From Zizania palustris (Eukaryota; Streptophyta; Magnoliopsida; Poales; Poaceae): a stretch of 64,000 nt of DNA. Shown here in pieces: positions 9,907-19,480 of the stretch. The stretch's first letter is position 1. Every line of letters begins with the position of its first letter. The stretch spans positions 31,774,778 through 31,838,777 of the forward strand of contig JAAALK010000080.1 of the NCBI GenBank assembly GCA_019279435.1. Reading direction: 5' to 3'. The notes under the pieces were generated by a model. That model was not told the DNA's origin. It saw only the letters and a list, made by a program, of their open reading frames with translations, and made no database searches. A program made the position numbers and the translations under genes.

Positions 9907-12900
9907 TGTCGCGCCCCGATTTAATAAATCAGGACTTTATTGAAATTCCATAGAAATCAATAAAACAAGACGTTCATCACACGACCACGTACAATACGAG
10001 CAATCATTCACGGTTCGTAGACCGCATTAATACAAAAGTGATTAAAGATGAAGAGAAACTAATAAAACAAGGGTCCTAGATGAACGCCTCCTTCCAGTCT
10101 CGCCTTGACTGGGTCGCTACTCCAGACCTTCATCCTCCTCGTAGTAGACTGGCTCTGATGTTGTAAGTCAACGGGGTGAGTACAGATGTACTCAGCAAGC
10201 CACCGAATGCAAATATAATGCAAGGTAATAACAAGGGAGATATTGGCTAATTTAGCGGAAGCAGCATATGTGTAAAGCTTTAAATGTGAGCAGTTTATTA
10301 GTACGGAAAAGTAAACATGTGCATGTGTATCATCATCTTCTAACTCGAGGGGTACAGTCAGCCCCACCTCGCTCAACAGTCCTTACGTGCCATGAATAAC
10401 TTGAACATTCAAACAATTGTAAACTAACTGCGAGTAGTCACACAACCCGCCCTTGACCGTGGGCTCGGCTTTTCGAAAAGATTAAATTACTCTGATCAGA
10501 GATGTACCACTGTACCCACAAGGCACGCACTCATCACCTACACCGAAGTGTAACGAGATGACCCATCACACGGGAACTCGTGCCAAAACCTTCCATATAG
10601 TCCTCCCCGACTCAATAGCACCCTCTTATGGGTTTCATATGGTGTCCCGACGCATCGGAGCCCCACCATACCCCCCCTTGAGCCTCGTCGGTACAAGTCG
10701 CCCGCAGGCTAGCCCCTTGCCCCCTCCTCTATGGTGCATCAAGCCGGAGTATTCCATACTTCCAGTTAGGACTTACCCATTAGACTTGTGGTTGGTACGG
10801 AAGTGCTTTGCAACAGATCCCGCAGACCGGTCCTTATAGTGCCCCGGGTGCGACAAACCAGTGCCCGAGCTTGCACCCGGAACCCACCATACTTATAACC
10901 TAGCCAACTCCAACAGAGTCCAGAGACGAGAATAACAGGGAAATTCATATACAGAATCCAGCTATCTACGACTCATTCTTTTTATCCTATAGCAGTTGTG
11001 CCGGTACATTGGGCACTAGCTAATATATTTATAGTAGAGTGACAAGGAGTTAAGGCTCAATAAGCATGGCTTGGGTTTGCACACAAGGACGGGGATCTAA
11101 TAAATATAAGTGTAAGGCTTGATTGTTAGACTAATGCAATATTAATCTATGGGTTATAGCGATAACTTATTAAAACATGGGCTCAATTATGATCAACTGT
11201 TTCCACAGAGGTGGTCGATGACTTGCCTTGCTCAGCAAATGGGGATGGAGGAACCTCGGGGTAGAACTCCTGCTCCTCGACGAACTCGTAGTCTTCTCGA
11301 TACGGAAAAGTAAACAATACATTTAATAAACAGATAAAATTCACCAAATATTAAACATACATATTTGTAGGTTTTATTATGTGAAGTAATATTTTAATAT
11401 TCTGAGTTTTGTATAAAACAGTAAAGTTTAATATTTTAGGATTTTTCCCCATTTATTTTTCTGTATTATTAATTTTAACCCTAAGGGATTTTTATTCATT
11501 TATTTATTAATAATATTTTGGGTAACAGAAACATACTGTTTTTATTGCATTAATGTGTAGAGAATATTATTCTGGATTTAACAAAATTTGAATGGTGAAA
11601 TTTGGAGTTAAATTGAGCAAGATATGAATTTCTGAAGTTTAAACTATTTTCTGAATTTTATTTAAACAAAAAAAACAGTCTCTGGTCCACGGTGAACCAG
11701 GTTCACCGTGAACCCGTGACTATGCGCGTGGACCGGCCGATCCAGAGCCGTAGGATCCAGATCTGGCGGCTGAGCGCGAGGCGGGAGGGTTTTAATGAAA
11801 TCGGACGGCTCAGATTAAAACGTGGCGAAAGGGTATACGTGGACGCACCAGATTGATCCTGGGGTTCAAGTAACGATCGACGGCTGCGATCGCCCCGTAC
11901 CCCTTTGACCAGATCTACGGGTGAGATTAAATCCCGAAGGGATTTAATCTGTGCCCTTCATTCGCGATCGTGCGGCTCAGATGGAATCCGGCACGGCACG
12001 CGCTAAGGGGTCGAGTACCGCCTTCGTCTCCGGCGACGGCGGGCTCGGGTGCGGCCACGGCGGCGGCGGTGAGGGCCTAGGGACTTAGCTACCGGCAAAA
12101 ATGGAACGCGGAGGTGTTGGGGGTCATGTTGGTACCTTCGGCGGCGAAGATGGGGGCTTGGAGATGACCGGCGGCGAGCGTAGACGACGGAGGGCGTACG
12201 GGTGCTCGACGGCGACGACGGTCCGGCGGTGTTCACGGCCAACAGAGGGGTGGACGAGGTGGGGTGGTCGACGACAGACCCGACGGTGGCGGCGGCTAGG
12301 GCAGCGGGGGTCCGAGGCGACGGCGATCACTCGCCGGAGGCCGAGCAGTGGAAGAACTCGAAAACGTGGCAACGGCGCTCGGGAAGGCTTTGGCTAGGGC
12401 TTTAGGTGGTGTGGGCGGAGTGCGGTGAGCCGAGGGGTTTTTATAGGGGTCACCGGCGGTGTATAAGGCAGGGCAAACGGAGGAAACCCGAAGGGTTTCT
12501 CTTTTTGCGCCGGCGAGGGTTCCATCTGCGTGGCGAGCTTCCATTCCTGCTAAAACGCGTGGCTTGAAGATGGAAGGGGGTCGGCGGTGCTTGGGGAAAG
12601 TGATCCGAGGGCGATCGAGCGAGATCGGGCGGCCGGCGGCGTGGAAACAGAAGGCTATCGCCGGAGAGGGGAAGGGGAGCGATCCCCTTCCATCGAAGAC
12701 GAAGGATCTGACAGGTGGCCCCCACCTGTCAGCGAGCGAACGAGAAAGGAAAGGGCCGACAGGCGGGGCCGGGCGGACAGTGGGCGCAAGGGGGCTGACG
12801 AGTGGGTCCAGGCGGGGCGCGGGCGGGAGGAGAGAGAGGAGGGCGGCGCCGACAGGCGGGCCCCTCCTGTCAGTGAGTGGGTGGCAACGGGCTGGGCTAA

Positions 12901-13214
12901 AAAGGCCGTCGGGGAAGGTTTCGGGGTTGAGGCCCATTAAGCTTTTCAATTTTTTTCTGATTTAAAATAATTCCAGTAATTCATTTATTTAATTAAGGGT
13001 TGAATCACTGTTGATAAAAATTTGTAAAAATTCCTAAAATTATATTTTGGGCTCTAGTTCATCTCATAAAAATTTCAGGTTCAGATTTTGAGTATTTCTC
13101 CCTGTTTGGCTTTATTTAGGTTCTTTTGTGATTTTCCTTTATTAATAACTCCAGAAATGATTTAAATATTATTTTCTTTTTATTTTATTCCTTTTTAATT
13201 TCTGGGGTGTTACA
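9907..13214 (-). repeat. 5' LTR of Tekay-like element (3308 bp)
   Basis: This LTR is identical to 961-4262 except for eight single-base indels, seven of them in short A, T or AA/TT runs and one T between C and G. It carries the element promoter: a minus-strand TATAAAAA box at 12438-12445, preceded on that strand by a long GC-rich U3. Transcription would run leftwards into the primer site at 9903. Confidence 0.95.
12438..12445 (-). promoter_or_regulatory. TATA box of Tekay-like 5' LTR
   Basis: TATAAAAA on the minus strand, flanked by C-rich sequence. The same box sits at 3489-3496 in the other LTR. It is the only clear TATA in the GC-rich part of the LTR, so U3/R probably lies just 3' of it on the element strand. 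Confidence 0.6.
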
Positions 13215-13219
13215 CCTAC
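13215..13219. repeat. Target-site duplication of the Tekay-like element, right copy (CCTAC)
   Basis: CCTAC directly follows the right LTR and matches 956-960. The sequence then resumes the Retand-like spacer exactly where it was cut. Confidence 0.95.
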
Positions 13220-13842
13220 GACCCTGGATCACCTTCGACCCTAGGATGCTTTGGGTGCGGAACCCGAAATCCTTGGACGCATCGGGCCAGTGGCCCGGAG
13301 TCCTTTTAGCCCACTGCTACGGGCCCGGAGGCACTGTGTAGCCTTCGGAGGGGTGCTCCAAATTTTGTAAAGCGAAGCGAGGCTTCGCGTTTTAAATAAA
13401 GCGAAGAAAGGCTTCGTGTTTTTGATAAGGCGAAGCATGGCTTCGGATTTTTTCAATAAGACGGGGCATAAATTTGCTTTAAAGGCGAAGGAGGGCTTCG
13501 AATTTCAAGGCGATGCAGGGCTTCGAACATATATCAAAGTGTTTGCGAAATTGTACATCGAAGTGGTACTTCGAATAGTGGACATACCTTGTAAAGTGAC
13601 TGAAGGTTGACCTCGTAGCCCCTGGGGCTTCGACGACCTTCGACGCATGGAGCGGAGCCCCTTGCCGAAGGGTGAGCTCCGGTATGTGAAGGGTAAGGGA
13701 AGGCGAAGAGGGCCTTCGATCAGCACTCGAAGCCCCTTGCCGAAGGGTGCGCGAAGCAAGAAAGCTTCGAAGCTCCCCCCTCAAGAGTACTTCAAGATGC
13801 AGATAGTGGCAGAGAACTTAGCTTTTTGGACTAAGGTCCCCA
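13220..13842. repeat. Retand-like internal spacer (right half) of left unit
   Basis: 13220-13581 continues the spacer and matches 19050-19405. It again carries GCGAAGC...GGCTTCG near-palindromes (13370-13525). 13582-13842 has no counterpart in the right unit, where a deletion removed it. It holds two copies of a CGAAGCCCCTTGCCGAAGGGTG-like motif, of which 18 bases are CCCCTTGCCGAAGGGTGC. No coding potential is recognised. It would be the leader just behind the primer site. Confidence 0.55.
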
Positions 13843-13854
13843 CGGACGGCGCCA
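13843..13854 (-). other. Primer binding site, Retand-like left unit
   Basis: On the minus strand this reads TGGCGCCGTCCG, two bases away from the end of the LTR at 13857. TGGCGCCG is the usual primer site start of Tat/Retand lineage elements in grasses. It sets the minus-strand orientation of the left unit. Confidence 0.75.
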
Positions 13855-13981
13855 ACTGTTGTAGCAATTGTGTTAGCTACAACACAGGTTTTTGGTATGG
13901 TATGCCTTGGTGTGGAGAAAATAACCCCATGGTCTCATGGCCCCCTGGAGTGTCTGTCCCTGTTACAAGGGCTTGGCCCTG

Positions 13982-13989
13982 CTTTTATA
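13982..13989 (-). promoter_or_regulatory. TATA box in Retand-like LTR
   Basis: TATAAAAG on the minus strand about 125 bases before the LTR end. That spacing suits an R-U5 segment running to 13857. Confidence 0.6.
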
Positions 13990-14212
13990 GGCACGCAGGC
14001 CAAAGGAAAAGACCGGGATGCCCCCTATGAGCCCTAGGCTCATAGGGGCAGAGAGGGGAAAAGGAGCTAGCTACGGTACAAAAGTGCTTTACAGCTTTAC
14101 AGACGTGTCAGACAACGTCACATCTTGACCAGCTAGATGACAAACTATGGGCAGAGGGGCCCCTGGTACGACTTCTACACTGCAGTGGGGTGTAAATATC
14201 TTCTGGGTTCGG

Positions 14213-14412
14213 AGCTGGGGCCTCCTAACTGGGGGCCTTCGAACCGGGGCCTCCGAGCCGGGGCCTCCGAGCTGGGGGCCTCTGCACTGGGGCCTCCGAA
14301 CCGGGCCCTCCGAGCTGGGGCCTCCGAACTGAGGGCCTCCGAACCGGGGCCTCTGAACCGGGGCCTCCGAGCTGGGGCCTCCGAGCTGGGGCCTCCGCAC
14401 TGGGGGCCTCCA
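14213..14412. repeat. U3 minisatellite, about 14 units of 14-15 bp
   Basis: Tandem units of the type CTGGGGCCTCCGAA or CCGGGGCCTCCGAG (plus strand), with single-base differences between units. On the LTR strand the core reads TTCGGAGGCC. The array sits in U3, upstream of the TATA box. A solo LTR at 46815-48008 has a related core in the same relative place. Confidence 0.85.
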
Positions 14413-14788
14413 AACCGCGGCCGGAGAGGGTCCGGAGACTAGCTCTGAGGAGCTCCGAAGGGAGCCCGAAGGCTAACTCCGGATAGGGCTCGAAGGCTAA
14501 CTCCGAAGAAGGCCCAGAGGCTGGCTTCGAAGTTAGCCTGAGACTTAGCTTCTGGCGGTCTTAAGGGGATCTTGAGGGCTTAGCCTTGGAGGGCTCCGAA
14601 GGACCTCGCTCTAGAGGGCTTCGACGGGGCCCCGGGGCTTCGCCCCTGCAAGCTCCGGCATAAACCTTGAGACTTGGGAACAGTTCTTGGGGAGGAAATA
14701 GGCTTCGACAGTGTTGGGCTCCGGGCCAAAGGCTGTCAGAGGCTGACGTCATTTGGCCCCTGTTCAGGGGAAACATATTCCCCCAACA

Positions 14789-14798
14789 GTAGCCCCTC
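14789..14798 (-). other. Polypurine tract of Retand-like right unit
   Basis: The minus strand reads GAGGGGCTAC directly before the LTR start TGTTGGGGG. It is a short purine-rich primer consistent with Retand-type elements, and it supports reading the right unit on the minus strand. Confidence 0.6.
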
Positions 14799-15060
14799 AC
14801 ATGCAGGCCTTCGGGACGAAGGGGTGCGCGCGCCCTTGGGACAAATGACCTGAAAATTACAACTTTGGAGAAAATAAGCCTTCGGAGCTTGGACCGAAGG
14901 TGACTTCGAAATCTGCCAGCTGTCAGAGCGACCTCGGGGAGCCCGAACGGCTCCGCAACAGTTAGAAAAATTATTGTTACACTGCGATGGGTCGCTTCGC
15001 CTTCGCTGAAGGCCCACGAGACAGTGGGTTCGGCCCACGACCGTCGGAATTCTTACCACC

Positions 15061-15067
15061 TATAAAT
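15061..15067 (+). promoter_or_regulatory. TATA box of the antisense cargo gene
   Basis: TATAAATA on the plus strand, 148 bases upstream of the ATG at 15209. It is followed by pyrimidine-rich sequence that suits a plant transcription start. It lies on the strand opposite to the LTR promoter, so the cargo gene appears to have its own promoter. Confidence 0.65.
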
Positions 15068-15208
15068 AGGGGTTTATCGCGTGCGGCTTTGGCACGCTCT
15101 CATTTACTTCCTTCTAATTGCCTTACAACCTTCGCTCTCCTCCCTTCTTGGCTTCGCGCGGAGTGCCCTTCGCTAGCTTTCAGCCCCTCACGCTGAAGCC
15201 CCACCAAA

Positions 15209-18200
15209 ATGCCAAAGAAGGCGGCGACAAAGCCTTTGGTCTTGGGCTCGAGCTCAGGCTCCGCCCAAATGTAGGCAGCGGCGGCTGCGGCAGCGAAGCC
15301 TGCACCTAGGCAACTGGGGCCGAGGGACCTTCTGACGCTTTCCGATAAATTTGAGCAGACGCTAGAGATGAGGGCCTCGATATCCACGGAGGAGTCAGTC
15401 CGGAGGGCCACCGAAGGGAGGATCACATCGAAGATCCAACTTAGGGTTCTGGAGAAGTCAAAGGTCGTGCCGAAGCCCCGAGCTGACGAAGTGGTTGTGT
15501 TCGAGGCATTCTTCGAAGCCGGCCTTGGGCTGCCAGTAGTCGGGATGTTGAGCAAAGTCTTGAGGGCTTACAACCTCGAGCTTCCTCAACTCTCATCCAA
15601 TGTCGTGGCGAGGCTTGCTGTCTTCGAATGGGCCATGAGGGCCGAAGGCTGCGAGGGTCGCGCGGACGTCTTCGTCGCCCTCCACGACGCCAACTACCAG
15701 CCGAAGACGAGGGAGGGGACAGACCGCGTCAAGAGGGCGCTGGCCTTTGGCAGCGCCAACTTCCAGCTCCGGAGGGAGTTCCAGGATGCCTTCCCGGCGA
15801 GGGCTGTGAACAACAAGTGGTACTCCAAGTGGGACCAGGAATGGTTCTATGCCTCTGTTGGCGCGAACTCTCCCCTTCGGAGTACCAACGCCCACATCTT
15901 ATACCGACGCGAAGGGGTGGTGAAGACCAGCGAGGACACCCTTCGCTTGAGGATCTTGCTACTTCGGAATGTGGTGGCGAAGATGAGCATGAGGGATCTC
16001 GCAGAGGAGTTCATCAACCTCTGGCTCAGCCCCCTCGCGCGCTCTTGGCCGGAGGGGCTCTTCCAGGCTTCGGGCCAAGGGGAACTTCGCGAGTTGGCCT
16101 TCGACAGCTTCGGTAAGGCTTCGAACCCTTTTTACTTTCGTACTTCGCGAAACTTCATTCTGACTTGAACTTTTATGAAGCCCACCTCGAAATGAGGACT
16201 TCGGAGGAGGCCATTGCGGCGGCGGAGCGCGTCGTTGGGAGCATTGGAACAGGGTCTGGACCATCCTAGGCCTCGAGGTGTTCCCTGCTCTGCCGGACTT
16301 CACCCACCTCACAACTTCGTCGGACGGAGCCAAGAGGAAGAGGGGTGAGGACGAGCCTGAGACTTCGAGGGCTCGGCCAGAGGTCCCCGCGAGCGAGGTC
16401 CCTACTCCGGAGGAGGTAGCAGTGGAGCCCGCAAGCGCTCTGGCTACCGAGAAGGCAGCGAAGGCTCCAGCGGCGGCTACTTCAGCGCGAAGGCCGACAC
16501 GCCAGCCTCACGGCGAAGGGACTGGGGACGCACATCGCCCCCCTTTCCTTCGACGAAATCTCTGACGAAGGTAAATCCTTCTAACATGCTTTTCTTCAAT
16601 GTGTGGATCTTGACTTGGTCTTTTTTGCAGAGGGGGATGCTGGTGCGAGGCCCACTATGGCGAAGCCGGTAGATGATGTTGGACCGAAGCCCGCCGCGGC
16701 GGAGCCAACAGAGGCTTCGGGCAGCAGTGGCAGCAGCAGCAACGGCAGTGATTCGGAGTCCGAAGGCCCTTCGTCTGAAGAGGACGGAGGTAACGACCGC
16801 GAAGGGGATCCTCGAAGCGACGAGGAGGTCGACGTGGTGGGCCTAAGCCCTGTGAAGCCTGCGCAAGTGGCCGCGGCGGAGGAGATGGTCCACCCTTTTT
16901 GGGCGAAGGGTGCCGTGACAGAGGTGGCAATCAACAGCTTCCGCGAAAGCTGCGCCGTTGCGAAGGCAGGGGACTTGGTGGCTCAACTTAGCCACTCGAA
17001 CCCCACGGAGCTTTTCATCAACGCGAACGAAGCCCTCGTGCGGGTGAGCGAAGCCCTTCACATCCTTTGAATTATACTTTAGCCTTCGATCAATACTTAT
17101 GATTTCTTGAATTTTTGCAGGCCTTCACACTGAACGCGGCAGCTTCGACTTCTGCAGACAGGCGGATGGAGCGACTGGCAGAGGAGAAGGAGGCCCTTCG
17201 ACACGAAGTCTCGGTGGAAGCCGAGAGGCGAAGGTGGGCTGAGGCTTCGGCAGCGGTGGCGAAGGCTGAGGCCGACAAGGCTAAGGAAGCCTTGGCCTCG
17301 GAGATGGTTCGGCTCCGCGCGGAGCTCAAGGCTTCGAAGGATGTCGAAGCCCGACAGGCGAAGGAGAATGCTTTACTCTGCCGGCGGGCTCAGACGCTTG
17401 AAGACTTCGTTGTGGACAACCTTGGCGAAGCCACCAGAGCTTGACAGACGTCCTTGAGCAGATAGGGACCGAATGCCGAGTTCCGGACTTGGGCGATCAG
17501 GACCCAATCGGGGACCGCGTCGACTTCTTGAAGACGATGGCTTCGACGACGGAGCAATCACTGAAGGGCTTCGCCCTCATGGCCGGTCGAGTCGCGGGCC
17601 AAGGGGTGTTGCACATGCTTCATGAAGCGGGGTGCAACCACCTCCAGGCAGCAACCTCCGTGACCCCGGTGGCCTTCGGGGGCCAGCACTTGGTGACGCC
17701 TTCGCTGGACGTCCGCGGAGCCTGGCGGCGGCTGCAGGAGCCTTGGAAGGAACAAGGCTGCGAAGCAGTCCTCGACCTCCAGAAGGCCCTACGACTTTGC
17801 CGATCCAAAGCACCTGCCCCGCCGGACAGGCCTTCGACATCGACACCTCCGCCTCCGAAGGTGTAGTTCTCCTTAGGCTTCTTTGTAACACTTAGCTACA
17901 GGCTTGTACAAACTTTATCAGCTTATTAATATGAATAAGGGGGTTTTTTATACCTGCCCAGGCTCAGCCTCCGAATGTTGACTTCGAAGTGCTTGAGGAC
18001 TCTGAAGAACTTCGACAGTTGTGGGCAGTCCTCGAAGTAGCTAGGTCCGAAGGCCCCCCTCGGTTTAAGCTTCCGAGGGGGCCTAGCGGTGAAGCCATCT
18101 CTGAAGTAGCTCAGGATTTGCTAGCCGCTGTGAAGGCGGAGCCCCTTCAGAGTTCTTTGTTTTTGCCTTCACGAACGGCCTTAGCAGGCGACGAAGCCTT

Positions 18201-18426
18201 AGACTTCTCTTCCTTCGACACGGCACCGCCTGCTTTGCTAACTCGGAGCAACCTGCAAAATGGAAGACGAGGTATGCGGGCTTCGGAGCCCGGACGAGCC
18301 GGTCGTGGGAGAGCAGGCTCCGACGAGGCTTCGTCCAGCCGAGGGGGCCCTGGCCGAAAGAAAGGCAAGCGAGGGTTGGGACCTCGCACTCGATTCTTCT
18401 TAGGCTTAGACACAGACTATACGTAG
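15209..18426 (+). pseudogene. PF04195-type cargo gene with introns, antisense to its element
   Basis: Proposed exons: 15209-16112, 16181-16570, 16631-17043, 17121-17860, 17962-18426. Introns 2 to 4 have GT...TGCAG or CCCAG borders and join frames cleanly. The N-terminal half (FEAFFEAGLGLP, then LPQLSSNVVARLAVFEWA, KWDQEWFYAS, MRDLAEEF) matches the PF04195 'putative gypsy type transposon' family. An acidic Ser-rich linker, a coiled coil (Glu/Ala/Arg-rich, 17130-17430) and a basic Arg/Gly tail follow. The copy is broken: TAG at codon 22 (15272-15274) and frameshifts near 16240, 16510 and 17440. It lies antisense to the LTRs, as additional ORFs of Tat/Retand elements do. Molecular role unknown. 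Confidence 0.7.
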
Positions 18427-19405
18427 TTTTGTAGTCGAAGTACATTTGTAACATACTTCCCAATTATTATTCAATGGAGTTTATTTGTATTTGCATACTT
18501 CGTCTGTATGCTTCGCATTGTTTGATGGCTTAGAATGTTTTAGCTTGTCACGCTCGTATTGCGTATTACATCCGCACACCTCGCATACATGCTTCCCCCC
18601 TTGCTCGTGGCAGCTAGGGACTTAGCCGTTGCTGGTGCGGGCAAAATAAAAAATGCAAAGGGGTGCGCCTTTTGGCGGCTTCGGATGCATGGAATTCATT
18701 GAGCGAAGGCCTCTTTTGGGCTTCGAACGCGCTAATTTGGTGCGAAGCAAGGCTTCAGCATAACCAAATTAAGCGAAGCATGCTTCGGCATGCTGGGATT
18801 TGGATGTTGTGCGTGAGCGAGGCTCCGAAACGCACTCAGTTTTTTAAGCGAAGCATGACTTCAACATGATTAATTTTTGGCTTAGATCACATCACGCGAA
18901 GCGAGGCTTCGGTGCATGTTTAGATAGCGAAGCAAGGCTTCTGGAGCTTGGTCCTGTAGTGAAAATGATATTTGGTGTGGATTCACCGAACCTGGGATAG
19001 TTGAGCCACCTTCGACTCTGAGCCACCTTCGACTCTGGGTCACCTACGACCCTGGGTCACCTTCGACCCTGGGATGCTTCGGGTGCGGAACCCGAAATCC
19101 CTAGACGCATCGGGCCAGTGGCCCGGAGTCCTTTTAGCCCACTGCTACGGGCCCGGAGGCACTGTGTAGCCTTCGGAGGGGTGCTCCGAATTTTGTAAAG
19201 CGAAGCGAGGCTTCGCGTTTTAAATAAAGCGAAGCAAGGCTTCGTGTTTTTGATAAGGCGAAGCATGGCTTCGGATTTTTTCAATAAGACGGGGCAGAAA
19301 TTTGCTTTAAAGGCGAAGGAGCGCTTCGAATTTCAAGGCGAAGGAGGGCTTCGAACATATATCAAAGTGTTTGCGAAATTGTATATCGAAGTGGTACTTT
19401 GGATA
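18427..19405. repeat. Retand-like internal spacer of right unit
   Basis: This is the uninterrupted counterpart of 341-960 plus 13220-13581. Near-palindromes GCGAAGC...GCTTCG cluster at 18680-18960 and 19195-19345. A run of four ACCTTCGAC or CCTACGAC repeats (19005-19075) holds the site that the Tekay-like element used in the left unit. No ORF is convincing. Confidence 0.6.
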
Positions 19406-19480
19406 GTGGGCTCCGGGCCGAAGGCTGTCAGAGGCTGACGACATTTGGCCCCTGTTCAGGGGAAACATATTCCCCCAACA
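19406..19480 (-). repeat. Truncated Retand-like LTR end
   Basis: This matches 14716-14788, i.e. the first ~73 bases of the LTR on its own strand, with two or three substitutions. The remaining ~860 bases of LTR, the primer site and ~260 bases of leader are missing. The junction (GATAGTGGGCTCC) shows a short overlap between the two sides, typical of illegitimate recombination. Confidence 0.75.

Larger units (their letters stand above)
961..13214 (-). mobile_element. Complete Tekay-like chromovirus (Ty3/Gypsy), 12.25 kb
   Basis: This Ty3/Gypsy element is read on the minus strand. It has a 5' LTR (13214-9907), an initiator-Met primer site, an extra ORF, gag-pol with a C-terminal chromodomain, a polypurine tract and a 3' LTR (4262-961), all between CCTAC duplications. 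LTRs of about 3.3 kb that begin TGTAACACCCCAG on the element strand, together with a chromodomain integrase, point to the Tekay/Del lineage. The LTRs differ only by eight single-base indels, so insertion looks very recent. Five apparent frameshifts lie in the integrase half of pol, while gag, protease, RT and RNase H are open. It inserted into the spacer of a Retand-like element. Confidence 0.93.
1..14788 (-). mobile_element. Retand/Tat-like non-autonomous LTR element, left unit (incomplete, split)
   Basis: Read on the minus strand: LTR (14788 to 13857), primer binding site (13854-13843), about 1.24 kb of non-coding spacer (13842-13215 continuing at 960-341), then the end of an antisense cargo gene (340-1). 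The rest, with the distal LTR, lies outside the window. No gag or pol remains is visible between the primer site and the cargo gene, so the unit looks non-autonomous. It is interrupted at 961-13214 by a Tekay-like element. Family placement rests on the TGGCGCCG-type primer site, the TGTTG...CAACA ends, and the antisense additional ORF described for Tat/Retand lineage elements such as maize Grande. Confidence 0.7.
13857..14788 (-). repeat. Retand-like LTR shared by the left and right units (932 bp)
   Basis: The ends are TGTTG...CAACA. On the minus strand it begins TGTTGGGGGAATATG and ends GCTACAACA. It is flanked by a primer site on the left (13854-13843) and a G-rich polypurine tract on the right (GAGGGGCTAC on the minus strand, 14789-14798). 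It is therefore the 5' LTR of the left unit and the 3' LTR of the right unit. A minus-strand TATA box lies at 13982-13989, and U3 carries a minisatellite at 14213-14412. Confidence 0.8.
14789..19480 (-). mobile_element. Retand-like non-autonomous LTR element, right unit
   Basis: Minus-strand order: remnant 5' LTR (19480-19406), spacer (19405-18427), antisense cargo gene (18426-15209), a short promoter-bearing segment, polypurine tract, and the shared 3' LTR. There is no gag-pol. The 5' LTR lost most of its length together with the primer site and leader in one deletion, so this unit can no longer be reverse-transcribed. The flank after 19480 is an older Sirevirus-like LTR. The target duplication cannot be tested because the other end lies outside the window. 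Confidence 0.7.

Noticed and set aside
14089..14442. Repeat proteins on both strands over the U3 minisatellite
   Set aside because: A 14-15 bp unit array gives open frames in several phases at once. No start or promoter context supports translation.
13857..14788. Reading the Retand-like element on the plus strand
   Set aside because: No tRNA-like primer site follows 14788 and no purine tract precedes 13857. The minus-strand reading gives a TGGCGCCG primer site, a GAGGGGC tract and a TATA box in the right places.
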